A DNA stretch of 64,000 nt, taken from the NCBI GenBank assembly GCA_963841045.1, contig CAWJBD010000001.1:186001-250000 (forward strand), written 5' to 3'. The notes beneath the pieces are model-generated. The model ran no database searches and was not told the origin of the DNA. It saw nothing but the letters and a program-made list of their open reading frames with translations. Positions 1 through 9,679 of this stretch are shown piece after piece (position 1 is the first letter of the stretch; each line of letters begins with the position of its first letter). The translations under genes were made by a program, and so were the position numbers. The DNA is from Aalborgiella sp963841045. GTDB lineage: Bacteria; Pseudomonadota; Gammaproteobacteria; Burkholderiales; Burkholderiaceae_C.

Positions 1-1017
1 AGCTTGATTCTGAATGTATTGGCTCACCGCCCGATTGTGGTCTGCCAAGGTGACGCTGAAGGTGCTTCCACCTGTGCCATCGCCCTTGGCGACAAAATAC
101 AAGGCATTGCTGCTAGCAGGTTGTACGGCCGCCATGAGCGATGCTTTGCCCGGCATGGCAATCGGTGTGCGCGGCAAACCCGTCATTTGATAAGTGTTCC
201 AAGCGTTCTTTTGTGCTTTGGCGGGCAACCAAGGCCCCTCATAAGCGCCTGCATACTCGCCTTTGCTGTCCATGCTGGCACCGTACAACACGGTAGGGTC
301 GGTTTGCAGCGGCATGTTGATTTTCAGGCGGTTATTGAACACGCTGCCCACCAAAGCGCGGTCTTGCTTGCTACCCGTTTCTCTTTCGATGATGCTGGCG
401 AGAATCAAAGCTTCATCAGGGCTCTTGAGTGGTGAATCGGGCAAGCGTTGTGCCCATGCGGCTTCTAGATTTTTATCCATGGCTTGCATGGCCATTTTCC
501 AAACCGCCAAATCGCTGCTGCCACGGGCGTAAGTGTAGGTATCGGGGAAGAATCGACCTTCTGGTTTCACGCCGGGCTTGCCCAGCTTTTCCATCAATTC
601 GGCGCTGCTGAGCAGCTTGGTATCGGGCTTCAAGCGCTCGGCTTTGCCCATGGCTTCACGCACTTGTGCGAAATTCCAACCCTCAACCAAAGTAACAGAC
701 AGCAAAGATTGCGAACCTGAGACCAATTTTTTCAGCAAACTTTGCGGCGTGGTGCCACGCTCAATGTCGTACACACCCGCTTTGATTTTTTTGGCGTCAC
801 CTGATAACCTGAACCACAGTTGCAAGAGCGCCGGCGTGGTTTGCACGCCCGCTGCCACGATGGTCTGCACCACCGATTGATTGGCATTTTTTTCAATGTT
901 CAATTCCAGTTTGTCAGCGGCCAAAGTCAGAGGTTGGTTGCTCCACAGTAAAAGCAAAGCCACGGCAGCGCCTGCCAGCAAGACAACGATCAGAATCAGT
1001 CGGTACAGTAATTTCAT
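1..1017 (-). CDS. mltG: Endolytic murein transglycosylase MltG, C-terminus cut by window edge
   Basis: YceG/MltG family enzyme that cleaves nascent peptidoglycan glycan strands in the periplasm while anchored in the inner membrane. Translation from the ATG at 1015-1017 gives 339 codons open to the left edge, so the C-terminal end is missing. An N-terminal membrane anchor (about residues 4-24) is followed by a LysM-like region and the catalytic domain with ILASIIERETG around residue 212, where the family's catalytic Glu lies. It is divergent from ygfZ, an arrangement common in beta- and gammaproteobacteria, where tmk and holB usually follow. The reading frame is intact. Confidence 0.93.
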   Translation of the reverse strand, partial: MKLLYRLILIVVLLAGAAVALLLLWSNQPLTLAADKLELNIEKNANQSVVQTIVAAGVQTTPALLQLWFRLSGDAKKIKAGVYDIERGTTPQSLLKKLVSGSQSLLSVTLVEGWNFAQVREAMGKAERLKPDTKLLSSAELMEKLGKPGVKPEGRFFPDTYTYARGSSDLAVWKMAMQAMDKNLEAAWAQRLPDSPLKSPDEALILASIIERETGSKQDRALVGSVFNNRLKINMPLQTDPTVLYGASMDSKGEYAGAYEGPWLPAKAQKNAWNTYQMTGLPRTPIAMPGKASLMAAVQPASSNALYFVAKGDGTGGSTFSVTLADHNRAVSQYIQNQA

Positions 1018-1082
1018 TATTTTTTACAAGAGAATCGACACAGCAAAACTGATTGCCGCACAGACGGATGATAATTCATGCC

Positions 1083-2070
1083 ATGCACACCCCATCCAAC
1101 CCCACACAGAAAAATCCGACAGAACAATTGCCTGAAGATTTGCCAATGAGCGGAACTGCCAAATTAAGCCATTTGGGCGTGATACGCGCTCAGGGTGAAG
1201 ACGCCGCCAAGTTTTTGCAAGGCCAGCTCACCAACGATTTTGTGCTATTGGGTGTCAACGAATCACGCCTGGCAGCCTATTGCTCGCCCAAAGGCCGCAT
1301 GTTGGCGAGTTTCATTGGGTTTAAAAAATCCAACGATGAGATTTTGTTGGTTTGCAATTTGGATATTTTGCCGCAAACCATGAAGCGTTTGAGCATGTTT
1401 GTGATGCGTGCCAAGTTGAAATTGAGTGATGCCAGCAGCGAATTCGATTTTTATGGTTTGCTTGGGCAATGCTGTTGATACTATAGAAAAAATAGCACCT
1501 CAGGCAATTAATACGCCAGCTACAGGCCAATTTGATACTCAAACATTGATAAAACTACGGCCAGCGCTGAGTCGCAACCGCGCTTTGCTGCTGGCACCTG
1601 CGGGCAGCACAGCACCTGCAGGTGAAACCATCAGTAACGAACTTTGGCAGTGGACGGACGTCATGGCTGGCATTGCGCACATCAGTACACCAATCGTCGA
1701 AGCTTTTGTACCGCAAATGCTGAACTACGAATCGGTAGAAGGTGTCAATTTCAAAAAGGGCTGCTACCCAGGCCAAGAAGTGGTGGCACGCAGCCAGTTC
1801 AGAGGCACCTTGAAACGCCGCGCCTATATTGTGCAAATTGATGACGACAAATCACAAGCTGCGGTGGGACAAGAAATTTTCCACAGCAGCGACGCCGAAC
1901 AAGCCTGTGGCACCGTGGCACAAGTGGCGGCCAACCCCAATGGTGGCTTCACCGCCATCGTTTCCATGCAAATCAGCGCCAGTGAAAGCGGCAGCTTGAC
2001 TTTAGGTTCACCGACGGGTGCAGCGATTAAATTGCTGTCCTTACCTTATGCGCTGTTAGAAGATATTTGA
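1083..2070 (+). CDS. ygfZ: YgfZ folate-binding / Fe-S maintenance protein, frameshifted
   Basis: YgfZ/GcvT-like protein that uses folate and supports iron-sulfur enzymes and tRNA modification. The family signature KGCYPGQE is present in the second half, followed by VVARSQFRG. The N-terminal half (from ATG 1083; ATG 1146 or TTG 1053 are alternatives) runs in one frame to a stop at 1478. The C-terminal half continues in the +1 frame, so one base is wrong near 1460-1475, in or next to the GGG of 'cttgggcaa'. A copy of the dispersed repeat starts only a few bases after the break and is translated as roughly 18 extra residues. Whether the break is real or an assembly error cannot be told from one sequence. 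Confidence 0.85.
1480..1534 (-). repeat. Dispersed repeat copy 1, inside ygfZ
   Basis: On the minus strand this reads AAATTGGCCTGTAGCTGG, then CGTATTAATTGCCTGA, then a GCTAT hairpin arm and a T-rich loop. That matches the family consensus (see the copy at 11938). It lies wholly within the ygfZ reading frame, in the opposite orientation to the gene, and remains translatable. Confidence 0.85.
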
Positions 2071-2163
2071 GTCAGAAAATCATCGTCAGTGTCTGCCTGT
2101 TGCAGTGGTAATATCGTCATTGCGACATAAGCCTCAATACAAATTCAATAGGAGACAAAACTC

Positions 2164-3159
2164 ATGCAATCGATTTCTAGCGCCCTACTCACACGCCGTC
2201 ATATTTTGCAAAGCGCCGCATTGACGGCATTGCCATTGGCCAACAACATTTTTGCCCAATCCACTTGGCCCAGCAAACCTGTGACCTTGGTGGTACCGTT
2301 CCCTGCTGGTGGCGGGACTGATGCGTTTGCGCGTCCTTTGGCTGCATCATTTTCAAAATTGTTTGGCAAACAAATCATCATTGATAACCGTGGTGGCGCT
2401 GGCGGCACATTGGGTGCGGGCATTGCTGCCAAAGGTGCGCCAGACGGTTACACGCTGTTCATGGGCGCGGTGCACCACGCCATTGCGCCCAGTATGTACC
2501 CCAAGCTGGACTACGACATTGAAAAAGACTTTGTGCCCTTGATGCTTTTGGCCAGTGTGCCGCAAGTGCTGGTGGTCAACCCCAAGAAAATTCCGGGTGA
2601 TTTCAAAGCGTTTATTGGCCGCTGTCAAAGCCAGCCCTGGCAAATACAACTATGGCTCGGCCGGCGGTGGCACATCACATCATTTGGCGGGTGAGTTGTT
2701 CAAGCAACAAAGCAAAACCTACATCACACATATTCCGTATCGCGGCGCAGGCCCAGCTTTGCAAGACTTGATGGCTGGCAATGTGGACATGATGTTTGAC
2801 GGTTTGGGATCATCAGCCGCACACATCAAAGGTGGCCGCATCAAAGCGCTGATGGTCTCTGGTAACAAGCGCAACCCAGCCTTCCCCGATGTACCCAGCG
2901 CAGCCGAATTGGGCATGCCCGACTACACCGTGACCACTTGGTACGGCTTGTGGGCACCCAAAGGCACACCGGCGGATGTGCAAGCCCACATCGTGGAAGA
3001 CATAAAGCGTGCCGGCGCAGAAGATACGCCAAAGCCGCTTGGGCCAACAATGGCGCTGAATTTGGTACCTTGACACCCACTCAATACGGCGCGTTTGTCA
3101 GCAACGAAGTGAAGCGCTGGGCCGCCGTTGTTAAAGCGTCTGGCGCAAAATTGGATTGA
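2164..3159 (+). CDS. Bug-family tripartite tricarboxylate receptor (TctC-like), two frameshifts
   Basis: Periplasmic solute-binding protein of the Bug/TctC family, very expanded in Burkholderiales. It begins with a twin-arginine-like leader (TRRHILQSAALTALPLA) ending at FAQS. The family features WPSKPVTLVVPFPAGGGTD, then NRGGAGGTLG and PDGYTL follow. The second segment (IPYRGAGPALQDLMAGNVD, then DGLGSSAAHIKGG) is in a different frame, and the last about 50 residues (LTPTQYGAFVSNEVKRWAAV) in another. One-base breaks therefore lie near 2620 and near 3010. Joined, the protein is about 330 residues, the normal family length. It overlaps the next gene (TGATG at 3157-3161) and probably serves the same carboxylate pathway; the ligand is unknown. 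Confidence 0.85.
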
Positions 3160-4013
3160 TGCTGACTGCAAGGCAAGATTCAGCGCAAAGGAGAAGTCCT
3201 TTGCGGTGTGCAAGATGGGTTGGCGCGTGTCACGCTGTCCAACCCCAACAAACTCAACGCCATGTCGCGCCACATGTGGCAGCAACTGCGTGCTGTGTTT
3301 GAGGGCATACAAGCCAACCAGCAGTACGCTGTGTGTTGATAACAGGTGCGCCTTGTGGCAAACACCAGGCTTTCAGCGCAGGTGGCGATATTTCTGAATA
3401 CCCCAGCTTTCGATTCAACGAAGCCAGCTTGCGCGAATTTCACGAAGTGGACGTGTGGGGTGGTTTGCAAGCCATGCTCAATTGCGATGTGCCCATCGTG
3501 GCACAAATTGACGGCGCATGCATGGGTGCAGGTTTAGAAATCGCAAGTTGCTGCGACATGCGCATGGCCAGCCACACAGCCAAGTTTGGCGCACCGATTG
3601 CGAAGCTGGGGTTTCCAATGGCACCGAAAGAGGCACATTTGGTGGCGAACGCTGTAGGCGAATTGACAGCCAAAGAAATGTTGCTGGAAGCAGCGGTGTT
3701 AGATGCCACCACCATGCAAACGCGTGGCTTTTTGAATCGCGTGGTGGATGCGACTGAATTGGCCGAATCGGCGATGCAAACGGTGAATCGCATCTTGGCT
3801 TTGGCACCCAAAGCGGCCAGACTGAATAAACAGACATTCAGGCAGTTTTATATGAAAAATCAGCCTGTATACGGCGTAAATACTGCCTATAGTGCTATTA
3901 ATAATATAGCTAAAAGCGATACTGACGCATACAACTATGCCAACAGCGCAGAACACCGTGAAGGCATACAGGCATTCATTGACAAACGCAAACCGATTTG
4001 GACTACAGATTAA
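3159..4013 (+). CDS. Enoyl-CoA hydratase/isomerase family protein, frameshifted, repeat inserted
   Basis: Crotonase-fold protein acting on acyl-CoA thioesters. The N-terminal segment (LARVTLSNPNKLNAMS, about 3210-3270) and the main segment (AFSAGGDISEY, then GACMGAGLEIASCCDMRMA) are in different frames. A break lies near 3330, and a further slip close to the ATG at 3159 is needed to join the start. The C-terminal EHREGIQAFIDKRKP is typical. Just before it sits a stretch (about residues NQPVYGVNTAYSAINNIAK) that comes from a dispersed-repeat copy read in frame. It lies between the Bug receptor and a malonyl-CoA-synthetase-like gene, suggesting catabolism of an imported carboxylate. The substrate is not identifiable. 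Confidence 0.82.
3855..3912 (+). repeat. Dispersed repeat copy 2, inside the enoyl-CoA hydratase gene
   Basis: Diverged copy of the family: AAATCAGCCTGTATACGG, then CGTAAATACTGCCTA, then GCTAT-taataat-ATAGC. It is read in frame as part of the hydratase, near its C-terminus, and contains no stop codon in that frame. Confidence 0.75.
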
Positions 4014-4021
4014 ATTTTCAT

Positions 4022-5581
4022 ATGAACCACAATCTCTTCACCGCCTTGCGTGCGGCCTTCCCCAAAGACTTGGACGCGGTTGCCATTGAAACCGCTGAAG
4101 TGGGTAAACCCGCTTTGTATTACAGCTGGCGTGACATGGATCGTGCCACCGCCATGCTGGCGAATTTGCTGCAATCGCTTGACTTGCCAAAAGGTGCGCG
4201 CATTGCCGTGCAGGTTGAAAAATCAGTCGAAGCCGCGATGCTGTACCTCGCCACATTGCGCGCGGGTTTCGTGTTTTTGCCACTCAACACCGCCTACCAA
4301 AGTGGCGAGATTGAATACTTCATTGGCAATGCCGAGCCCTCGGTTGTGGTTTGTAGTCCAGCCAACTTTGGTTGGGTCAGCAAAATTGCTTTCAAAGCCG
4401 GTACACAAAACGTGTTCACGCTGGGCGATGACCGCACCGGCTCGCTGTTAGACCGCGCGGCGCATTGCAGTGACCAGCACACTCCAGCAAATTGCAATGC
4501 CGACGATTTGGCCGCCATTTTGTACACCAGTGGAACAACAGGGCGCAGCAAGGGCGCGATGCTGACGCACCAAAATCTGCTGTCCAACGCGCAGGTGCTG
4601 AAAGATTATTGGGGTTGGCAAAAACCAGGCGCCTCGCTCGCGCAAGGCGGTGATGTGCTCATCCACGCCCTGCCCATCTTCCATGTGCATGGTTTGTTTG
4701 TGGCACTGCATGGCGCATTGCTCAATGGCAGCAAAACGATTTGGCTGTCCAAGTTCGACCCCAAACTCGTCATTCAAAAAATGCCAGAGGCCACAGTCTT
4801 CATGGGTGTGCCCACGCTGTATGTGCGCATGTTGGCTGAGCCCAGTTTGACCAAACAAGCTGCCAGCAAAATGCGTTTATTCTTGGCTGGCTCTGCACCT
4901 TTGTTGCTAGAAACTTTCAACAGCTGGCAAGAACGCACCGGTCACACCATTTTGGAACGCTACGGCATGAGTGAAACCACCATGCTGACATCCAACCCCT
5001 ATTTACCCAAAGACGGCGAACGGCGTGGTGGCACGGTTGGCTTTCCACTGCCTGGTGTGCAACTTCGTGTTCAGGACGACAGTGGTCAAAATTTACCGAC
5101 CAATGAAATCGGCGGCATTCAAGTCAAAGGCCCCAATATCTTCAAAGGCTACTGGCGCATGCCCGAAAAAACGGCTGAAGAATTCACCCCAGACGGTTTT
5201 TTCAAAACAGGCGATGTCGGCAAAATCGATGAACGCGGCTACGTCACCATCGTCGGACGCAGCAAAGACCTCATCATCAGCGGTGGCTACAACGTCTACC
5301 CCGCAGAAATTGAATCCACCATCAACGACATGCCAGGCGTGGCCGAGAGCGCCGTCATCGGCGTGCCGCACCCTGATTTTGGCGAAGTGGGCGTGGCCGT
5401 GCTGATTCTCAAACCCAATGCCACCCTCACCCCTGATGCTGTCATTGCAGATCTGAAAGCAAAATTAGCCAACTTCAAAATCCCCAAACGTTGCTACGTG
5501 CTACCAGAGCTGCCGCGCAACACCATGGGCAAAGTGCAAAAGAATGTGCTGCGGGAGCAGTACAAGGGTTTGTTTATTTAG
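4022..5581 (+). CDS. matB: Malonyl-CoA synthetase-like AMP-dependent acyl-CoA ligase
   Basis: Member of the ANL superfamily; activates a carboxylate with ATP and CoA. The 519-residue protein shows the P-loop ILYTSGTTGRSKGAMLTH, the core motif ERYGMSETTM, the FKTGDVGKIDERGYV hinge region, GRSKDLIISGGYNVYP, and the C-terminal catalytic Lys in PRNTMGKVQK. Overall size and motifs resemble MatB (malonate or methylmalonate to the CoA thioester), but the specificity is inferred. The ATG at 4022 follows the hydratase stop by 8 bases. The 3' end overlaps the convergent ccmI by 8 bases. With the upstream Bug receptor it may form a dicarboxylate uptake and activation operon. Confidence 0.8.
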   Translation: MNHNLFTALRAAFPKDLDAVAIETAEVGKPALYYSWRDMDRATAMLANLLQSLDLPKGARIAVQVEKSVEAAMLYLATLRAGFVFLPLNTAYQSGEIEYFIGNAEPSVVVCSPANFGWVSKIAFKAGTQNVFTLGDDRTGSLLDRAAHCSDQHTPANCNADDLAAILYTSGTTGRSKGAMLTHQNLLSNAQVLKDYWGWQKPGASLAQGGDVLIHALPIFHVHGLFVALHGALLNGSKTIWLSKFDPKLVIQKMPEATVFMGVPTLYVRMLAEPSLTKQAASKMRLFLAGSAPLLLETFNSWQERTGHTILERYGMSETTMLTSNPYLPKDGERRGGTVGFPLPGVQLRVQDDSGQNLPTNEIGGIQVKGPNIFKGYWRMPEKTAEEFTPDGFFKTGDVGKIDERGYVTIVGRSKDLIISGGYNVYPAEIESTINDMPGVAESAVIGVPHPDFGEVGVAVLILKPNATLTPDAVIADLKAKLANFKIPKRCYVLPELPRNTMGKVQKNVLREQYKGLFI

Positions 5582-6036
5582 AACGCGCTGCTTTCAATTC
5601 ATCGTAAGCGCTTTTCAATTCTGGCGTTTCACCTACGTACTTTGTGGCTTTGGTGTATGCGGCATCCGCCTCATCGTATCGACCCAGCACCTTGTATGAA
5701 CGCAACAACATGACCCAGCCATTTGGGTTATTGGGGTTGGCTTCCAGCTTGGCTGCCAATGTGGTGACCATTTGTTTGATTTGTGCATCACCCACAATTT
5801 CATCCTGAACCGCTTGTTGGGCAGCTGCAGTTTCTGGCTTGTTATCTTGATTGAAGAAATCAGAAAACGAAATGGGTCCTAAAAAGGCATACAAACCGAA
5901 TGCACCGATAAGAGTGACTGCTGCAATGCCGACTGCGGTTTTATTGGCACCGGATTGTTGTCCCCCAAATCGGGCGCAGAATCCAAACCAAGGTCAGCAA
6001 AGTTAACAGCAAAGCAATGCCAATAAAAATAATCAT
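5574..6036 (-). CDS. ccmI: CcmI-like cytochrome c biogenesis TPR protein, frameshifted
   Basis: Last gene of the ccm operon. CcmI escorts apocytochrome c to the CcmFH haem ligase. The ATG at 6034-6036 overlaps the ccmH stop as ATGA and begins an N-terminal membrane helix (MIIFIGIALLLTLLTLVWIL). That frame dies after about 34 codons at a run of five G (minus strand). Removing one G restores RPIWGQQSGANKTAVG and a second membrane helix, followed by a TPR-type region (NPNNPNGWVMLLRSYKVLGR). Joined length is about 150 residues, much shorter than long CcmI proteins: it has the membrane part and about two TPRs only. The homopolymer position points to a sequencing error. Confidence 0.8.
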
Positions 6037-6524
6037 GCCTGTTCTTTCTGATATTTTTCAGGTGCAGAAGCCGGTGTTTCCAAATCCCAATCGTCGTCAG
6101 ATCGAGTTTGTTTGTTTTGACTGTGCTTCACAGTGCGCACCAACACCAGCAAACCAATGAACAACAAGATCAATGGTGCAAACCACAGCAGCCATGTTTT
6201 CGGTTTAACGGGTGGACGGTACAGCACAAAATCGCCATAGCGGCTGACCATGAAGTCTTTGATTTCGGCATCGCTTTTGCCAGCTTTGATAAGACCACGC
6301 AATTCGCGACGCAAGTCCAGTGCCAAATCAGCACGCGAACCGGCCAGCGATTCGTTTTGACACACCAAACAGCGCAATTCTTCAGCAATGGTGTTCAAAC
6401 GTTGCTCGACCACAGGGTCATCCGCCAAGGGTAGCGCATCATTGGCATACGCTACGCTAGCATTCACGAGCACAGCAAAGCCAATGGCTCTTAAAACATT
6501 CAACAAGACATGGTGCAGCTTCAT
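6033..6524 (-). CDS. ccmH: Cytochrome c biogenesis protein CcmH (CcmL)
   Basis: Periplasmic thiol-disulfide component of System I, which reduces the apocytochrome CXXCH cysteines before haem attachment. The protein is 163 residues: a signal/anchor helix (about 10-28), the diagnostic LRCLVCQN motif (Cys52 and Cys55), a conserved RRELR/GD helix bundle, a C-terminal membrane helix (about 108-128), and a polar tail. It overlaps ccmG by 4 bases upstream and ccmI by 4 bases downstream, so the operon is probably translationally coupled. Confidence 0.95.
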   Translation of the reverse strand: MKLHHVLLNVLRAIGFAVLVNASVAYANDALPLADDPVVEQRLNTIAEELRCLVCQNESLAGSRADLALDLRRELRGLIKAGKSDAEIKDFMVSRYGDFVLYRPPVKPKTWLLWFAPLILLFIGLLVLVRTVKHSQNKQTRSDDDWDLETPASAPEKYQKEQA

Positions 6525-7048
6525 TTTTGCAATTCCCGAACCAGTGGGGCTATGGTGTCTTTCAGATGCGCTTCCGTTACCGGACCAATGTGCTTGTGGC
6601 GAATGACGCCTGCTTTGTCAATGATGAAGGTTTCAGGCACACCATACACACCAAAATCAATACCAATGCGTCCATCGGGGTCGGTGATCGATGTCTCATA
6701 AGGGTCGCCATGCTGCGCCAACCATTTCATCCCATCTACTGCGGTGTCCTTGTAGTCCAAGCCAATGATGGGCAGTGTGTTCGTTTTTGCAAAAGTCATC
6801 AGCACTGGGTGCTCCACACGGCACGCAACACACCACGAAGCCCACACATTCAGCATCCACACCTTGCCCAGCATGTCCACATTGGAAAGCGTCTTCTCAG
6901 GTGCATGCAGACGTGGTGCTGAAAATGCAGGGGTCGGTTTTCCAATTAAAGGCGATGGTACTTCGCGCGGGTTCAGCTTCAAGCCGATTGCTAAAAACGC
7001 GACCAGCACAATGAATATGGCAAACGGTATCCAAGCTTTGTTTTTCAT
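6521..7048 (-). CDS. ccmG: Thioredoxin-like CcmG/DsbE
   Basis: Membrane-tethered periplasmic thioredoxin that passes electrons to CcmH and apocytochrome c. An N-terminal anchor (about 6-23) precedes a thioredoxin fold with WASWCVACRVEHP (Cys73 and Cys76), the GVYGVPETFIID cis-Pro region, and a C-terminal IAPLV helix. At 175 residues it is the normal family length. It overlaps ccmF and ccmH by 4 bases each within the ccm operon. Confidence 0.95.
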   Translation of the reverse strand: MKNKAWIPFAIFIVLVAFLAIGLKLNPREVPSPLIGKPTPAFSAPRLHAPEKTLSNVDMLGKVWMLNVWASWCVACRVEHPVLMTFAKTNTLPIIGLDYKDTAVDGMKWLAQHGDPYETSITDPDGRIGIDFGVYGVPETFIIDKAGVIRHKHIGPVTEAHLKDTIAPLVRELQK

Positions 7049-9033
7049 ACCACCGCATCCTTGTTGATGCCATGATTGTGAAGATGATTTTTACGATTAC
7101 GGTAACGGCGGTCCAATGTGGCGAGCAGTCCACCCAATGCCATCAGCATGCAACCACCCCAAATCCAGCTGACAAAAGGCTTGTGGTACACGCGCATGGC
7201 CCATGCTGGTTGGATGCTGTCGTCTAATTTTTCTCCTAAGGATACGTACACATCGCGCAGCAAGCCCGCATCAATAGCGGCTTCGGTCATGGGCATGGTG
7301 CTTGACAAATACGCACGTTTTTCGGGGTACAAATTTTCCAAAAATTGGCCATTGCGTGACAGTGCCACTTCGCCCACATCGGCGATGTAGTTCGGTCCGG
7401 GTACGCGTTGAATGTTTTTGAGTTGAAACGTGTAGCCACCGACTGACACCGTGTCGCCCATGGCCATGCGCACATCTTTTTCTGTTTCATAGCCTTTCAC
7501 CATGGTAATGCCGACCACACACACGGCAATCCCTATATGGGCCAAATGCATGCCCCAATACGACATGGGTACCGATTTCAAATTGCCAAAGACCGAATTG
7601 TTTTGTGCTGTCAATCGCTGCACGATATGCATCACACTGCCCAACACAACCCACACCGCAAGACTTAATCCAATCGCCACCCACATCGACCATTGCCCTG
7701 CAACAAATGGCAAAGTACAACCCAGTAACAGTGCCAATACTGCGGCGGGACTCAGCTGTTTAAGCAGTGACACCGGATTGTCATTTTTCCAATTGGCAAA
7801 AGTGCCCACCACCATCAAAAATAACACGGGCACCATCAACGGAGCAAACACGGCATTGAAATACGGTGCACCCACAGACAGTTTGCCCAAATTCAGCGCA
7901 TCTAAAATCAATGGGTACAAGGTGCCTAGCAACACACTGGCTGCGGCAGTGACTAAAAAGACGTTGTTGAGCAAAAGCAAAGTTTCGCGCGACACCAATT
8001 TCATTGCTGCGTTTGACTGCATGAGATGCGCACGTGATGCGTACAAAGCCAGCGAGCCACCGACCACCACGGTTAGAAAAAACAGAATGAAGATGCCACG
8101 CTTGGGGTCTGTCGCAAATGCATGAACCGAAGTCAACACACCTGATCGAACCAAGAATGTGCCCAACAAGCTTAAAGAAAAAGCCGTGATGGCCAACACG
8201 ATGGTCCAATTGCGAAACAAGCCACGTTTTTCGGTTACAGCTAACGAATGTATCAATGCCGTGCCCACCAGCCAAGGCATGAAGGAGGCGTTTTCAACCG
8301 GGTCCCAAAACCACCAACCACCCCAACCCAATTCGTAATACGCCCACCATGAACCCAAGGCAATGCCCAGTGTCAAACAAATCCAAGCAGCAGTTGCCCA
8401 AGGCCGTGTCCAACGCGTCCAAGCAGCATCCAATTTACCTTGCAGCAATGCCGCAATTGCAAAGGCAAACGGCACCGCCATTCCCACATAGCCCATGTAC
8501 AACATGGGTGGGTGAAACACCAGTCCGGGGTCTTGTAACAAGGGGTTTAAATCTTTGCCATCGGGTGGCACATCGACCAAGCGCAAAAAGGGGTTGGATG
8601 TGAACAACATGAACAACAAAAACCCCACCGCAATCCAACCCATCACACCCAAAACGCGGGCTAGCATTTCTATCGGCAACTGTCGTGAAAACAGTGACAC
8701 AGCCAGCATCCATGACACCAGCATCAAATCCCACAGCAGCAAAGAGCCTTCGTGCCCGCCCCACACGCCAGCAAACCGGTACAAATCTGGCATTTTTGAA
8801 TTGGAATGGTTCGCCACATAAGCGACAGAAAAATCATTGGTAAAAAATGCGTAAGCTAAACAAGCAAAGGACAAGGCCGTCAAAGCCCACAATGCTTGTG
8901 CACAAGGGCGCACCATGACCAGCCAGGATCCTTGTTCATGCCGTGTCCCAACTTTCCCAACACCAATCACACCGAGTACCAAGGCAACAAAGAGTGACAG
9001 TATCAAAGCGAAATGGCCGATTTCTGGAATCAT
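7045..9033 (-). CDS. ccmF: Haem lyase subunit CcmF
   Basis: Large polytopic inner-membrane protein that ligates haem to apocytochrome c together with CcmH and CcmI. It is 662 residues with many hydrophobic segments and the tryptophan-rich WWD haem-handling motif GWGGWWFWDPVENASFMPWL near residue 250. Conserved histidines include those in VFHPPMLYMGYVG and in LAHIGIAV. Length and motifs fit full-length CcmF. It ends by overlapping ccmG by 4 bases and starts 8 bases after ccmE. Confidence 0.96.
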   Translation of the reverse strand: MIPEIGHFALILSLFVALVLGVIGVGKVGTRHEQGSWLVMVRPCAQALWALTALSFACLAYAFFTNDFSVAYVANHSNSKMPDLYRFAGVWGGHEGSLLLWDLMLVSWMLAVSLFSRQLPIEMLARVLGVMGWIAVGFLLFMLFTSNPFLRLVDVPPDGKDLNPLLQDPGLVFHPPMLYMGYVGMAVPFAFAIAALLQGKLDAAWTRWTRPWATAAWICLTLGIALGSWWAYYELGWGGWWFWDPVENASFMPWLVGTALIHSLAVTEKRGLFRNWTIVLAITAFSLSLLGTFLVRSGVLTSVHAFATDPKRGIFILFFLTVVVGGSLALYASRAHLMQSNAAMKLVSRETLLLLNNVFLVTAAASVLLGTLYPLILDALNLGKLSVGAPYFNAVFAPLMVPVLFLMVVGTFANWKNDNPVSLLKQLSPAAVLALLLGCTLPFVAGQWSMWVAIGLSLAVWVVLGSVMHIVQRLTAQNNSVFGNLKSVPMSYWGMHLAHIGIAVCVVGITMVKGYETEKDVRMAMGDTVSVGGYTFQLKNIQRVPGPNYIADVGEVALSRNGQFLENLYPEKRAYLSSTMPMTEAAIDAGLLRDVYVSLGEKLDDSIQPAWAMRVYHKPFVSWIWGGCMLMALGGLLATLDRRYRNRKNHLHNHGINKDAVV

Positions 9034-9041
9034 GCTGTTTT

Positions 9042-9479
9042 CTACTTCAAAGTTTTGATGGTTTTTTGCGCTTCATCAAGGGCATGTTTCGCTTCAGGCG
9101 GCATGTAGTTTTCATCGTGCTTGGCCAGCACTTCGCTGGCGACAAAGCCACCCACCGCATTCAATTTGCCTTCAGCCACCACACCTTTGCCTTCGCGAAA
9201 CAAATCGGGCAGTATGCCGGTGTAATTGACATTGACATCGCGCACGGTATCCGTCACCACAAAACTCACCGTCAAGTTGTCACGTTTGACGGTTCCCGTT
9301 TTCACCATGCCGCCAATGCGAAAAACGCGACCTTGTGGCGCTTCACCCGCTACGACTTGGCTGGGTGTAAAGAAAAAAACCAAATTGCTTTGAAAAGCAT
9401 TCAACACAAAATACGCCGCCAAGCCTATGCTAAGCAAGCCACTCACAATCAGCGCCATGCGTTTGTGGCGTGGCTTCAT
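9042..9479 (-). CDS. ccmE: Periplasmic haem chaperone CcmE
   Basis: Binds haem covalently through a histidine after transfer by CcmABCD and delivers it to CcmF. The protein is 145 residues: an N-terminal anchor (about 8-28), an OB-fold beta-barrel, and the haem-binding LAKHDENYMPPE (His121, with Tyr125 as the family's axial ligand). The start overlaps the ccmD stop by 4 bases. Confidence 0.96.
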   Translation of the reverse strand: MKPRHKRMALIVSGLLSIGLAAYFVLNAFQSNLVFFFTPSQVVAGEAPQGRVFRIGGMVKTGTVKRDNLTVSFVVTDTVRDVNVNYTGILPDLFREGKGVVAEGKLNAVGGFVASEVLAKHDENYMPPEAKHALDEAQKTIKTLK

Positions 9480-9679
9480 GATTGAGGTCTTTCATTCGAT
9501 GCGTCATATTGATCTGCATGTTGCATCTCTTCATGCAATCGTGCAATCGCACTTCGTCGTTGACTGCGCAATGTCAAGCACTCCATCAACATCGCGATAG
9601 CACACAAACCAAAGCTGCTCCACACATAGGCACCGTACCCACCCATGTTGATGAATTCAGAGAAATTAGCGTACGACAT
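9476..9679 (-). CDS. ccmD: Haem exporter protein CcmD
   Basis: Small single-span protein that helps release holo-CcmE from the CcmABC complex. It has 67 residues: a short N-terminal part (EFINMGGYGAYVWSSFG) characteristic of CcmD, one membrane helix, and a basic tail rich in Arg, Gln and Glu. It lies between ccmC and ccmE, overlapping both, which supports this assignment for a short sequence. Confidence 0.9.
   Translation of the reverse strand: MSYANFSEFINMGGYGAYVWSSFGLCAIAMLMECLTLRSQRRSAIARLHEEMQHADQYDASNERPQS

Noticed and set aside
8943..9485. Plus-strand open frame of 180 codons opposite ccmF/ccmE
   Set aside because: It lies antisense to well-recognised ccm genes, resembles no family and has His/Gln-rich shadow composition.
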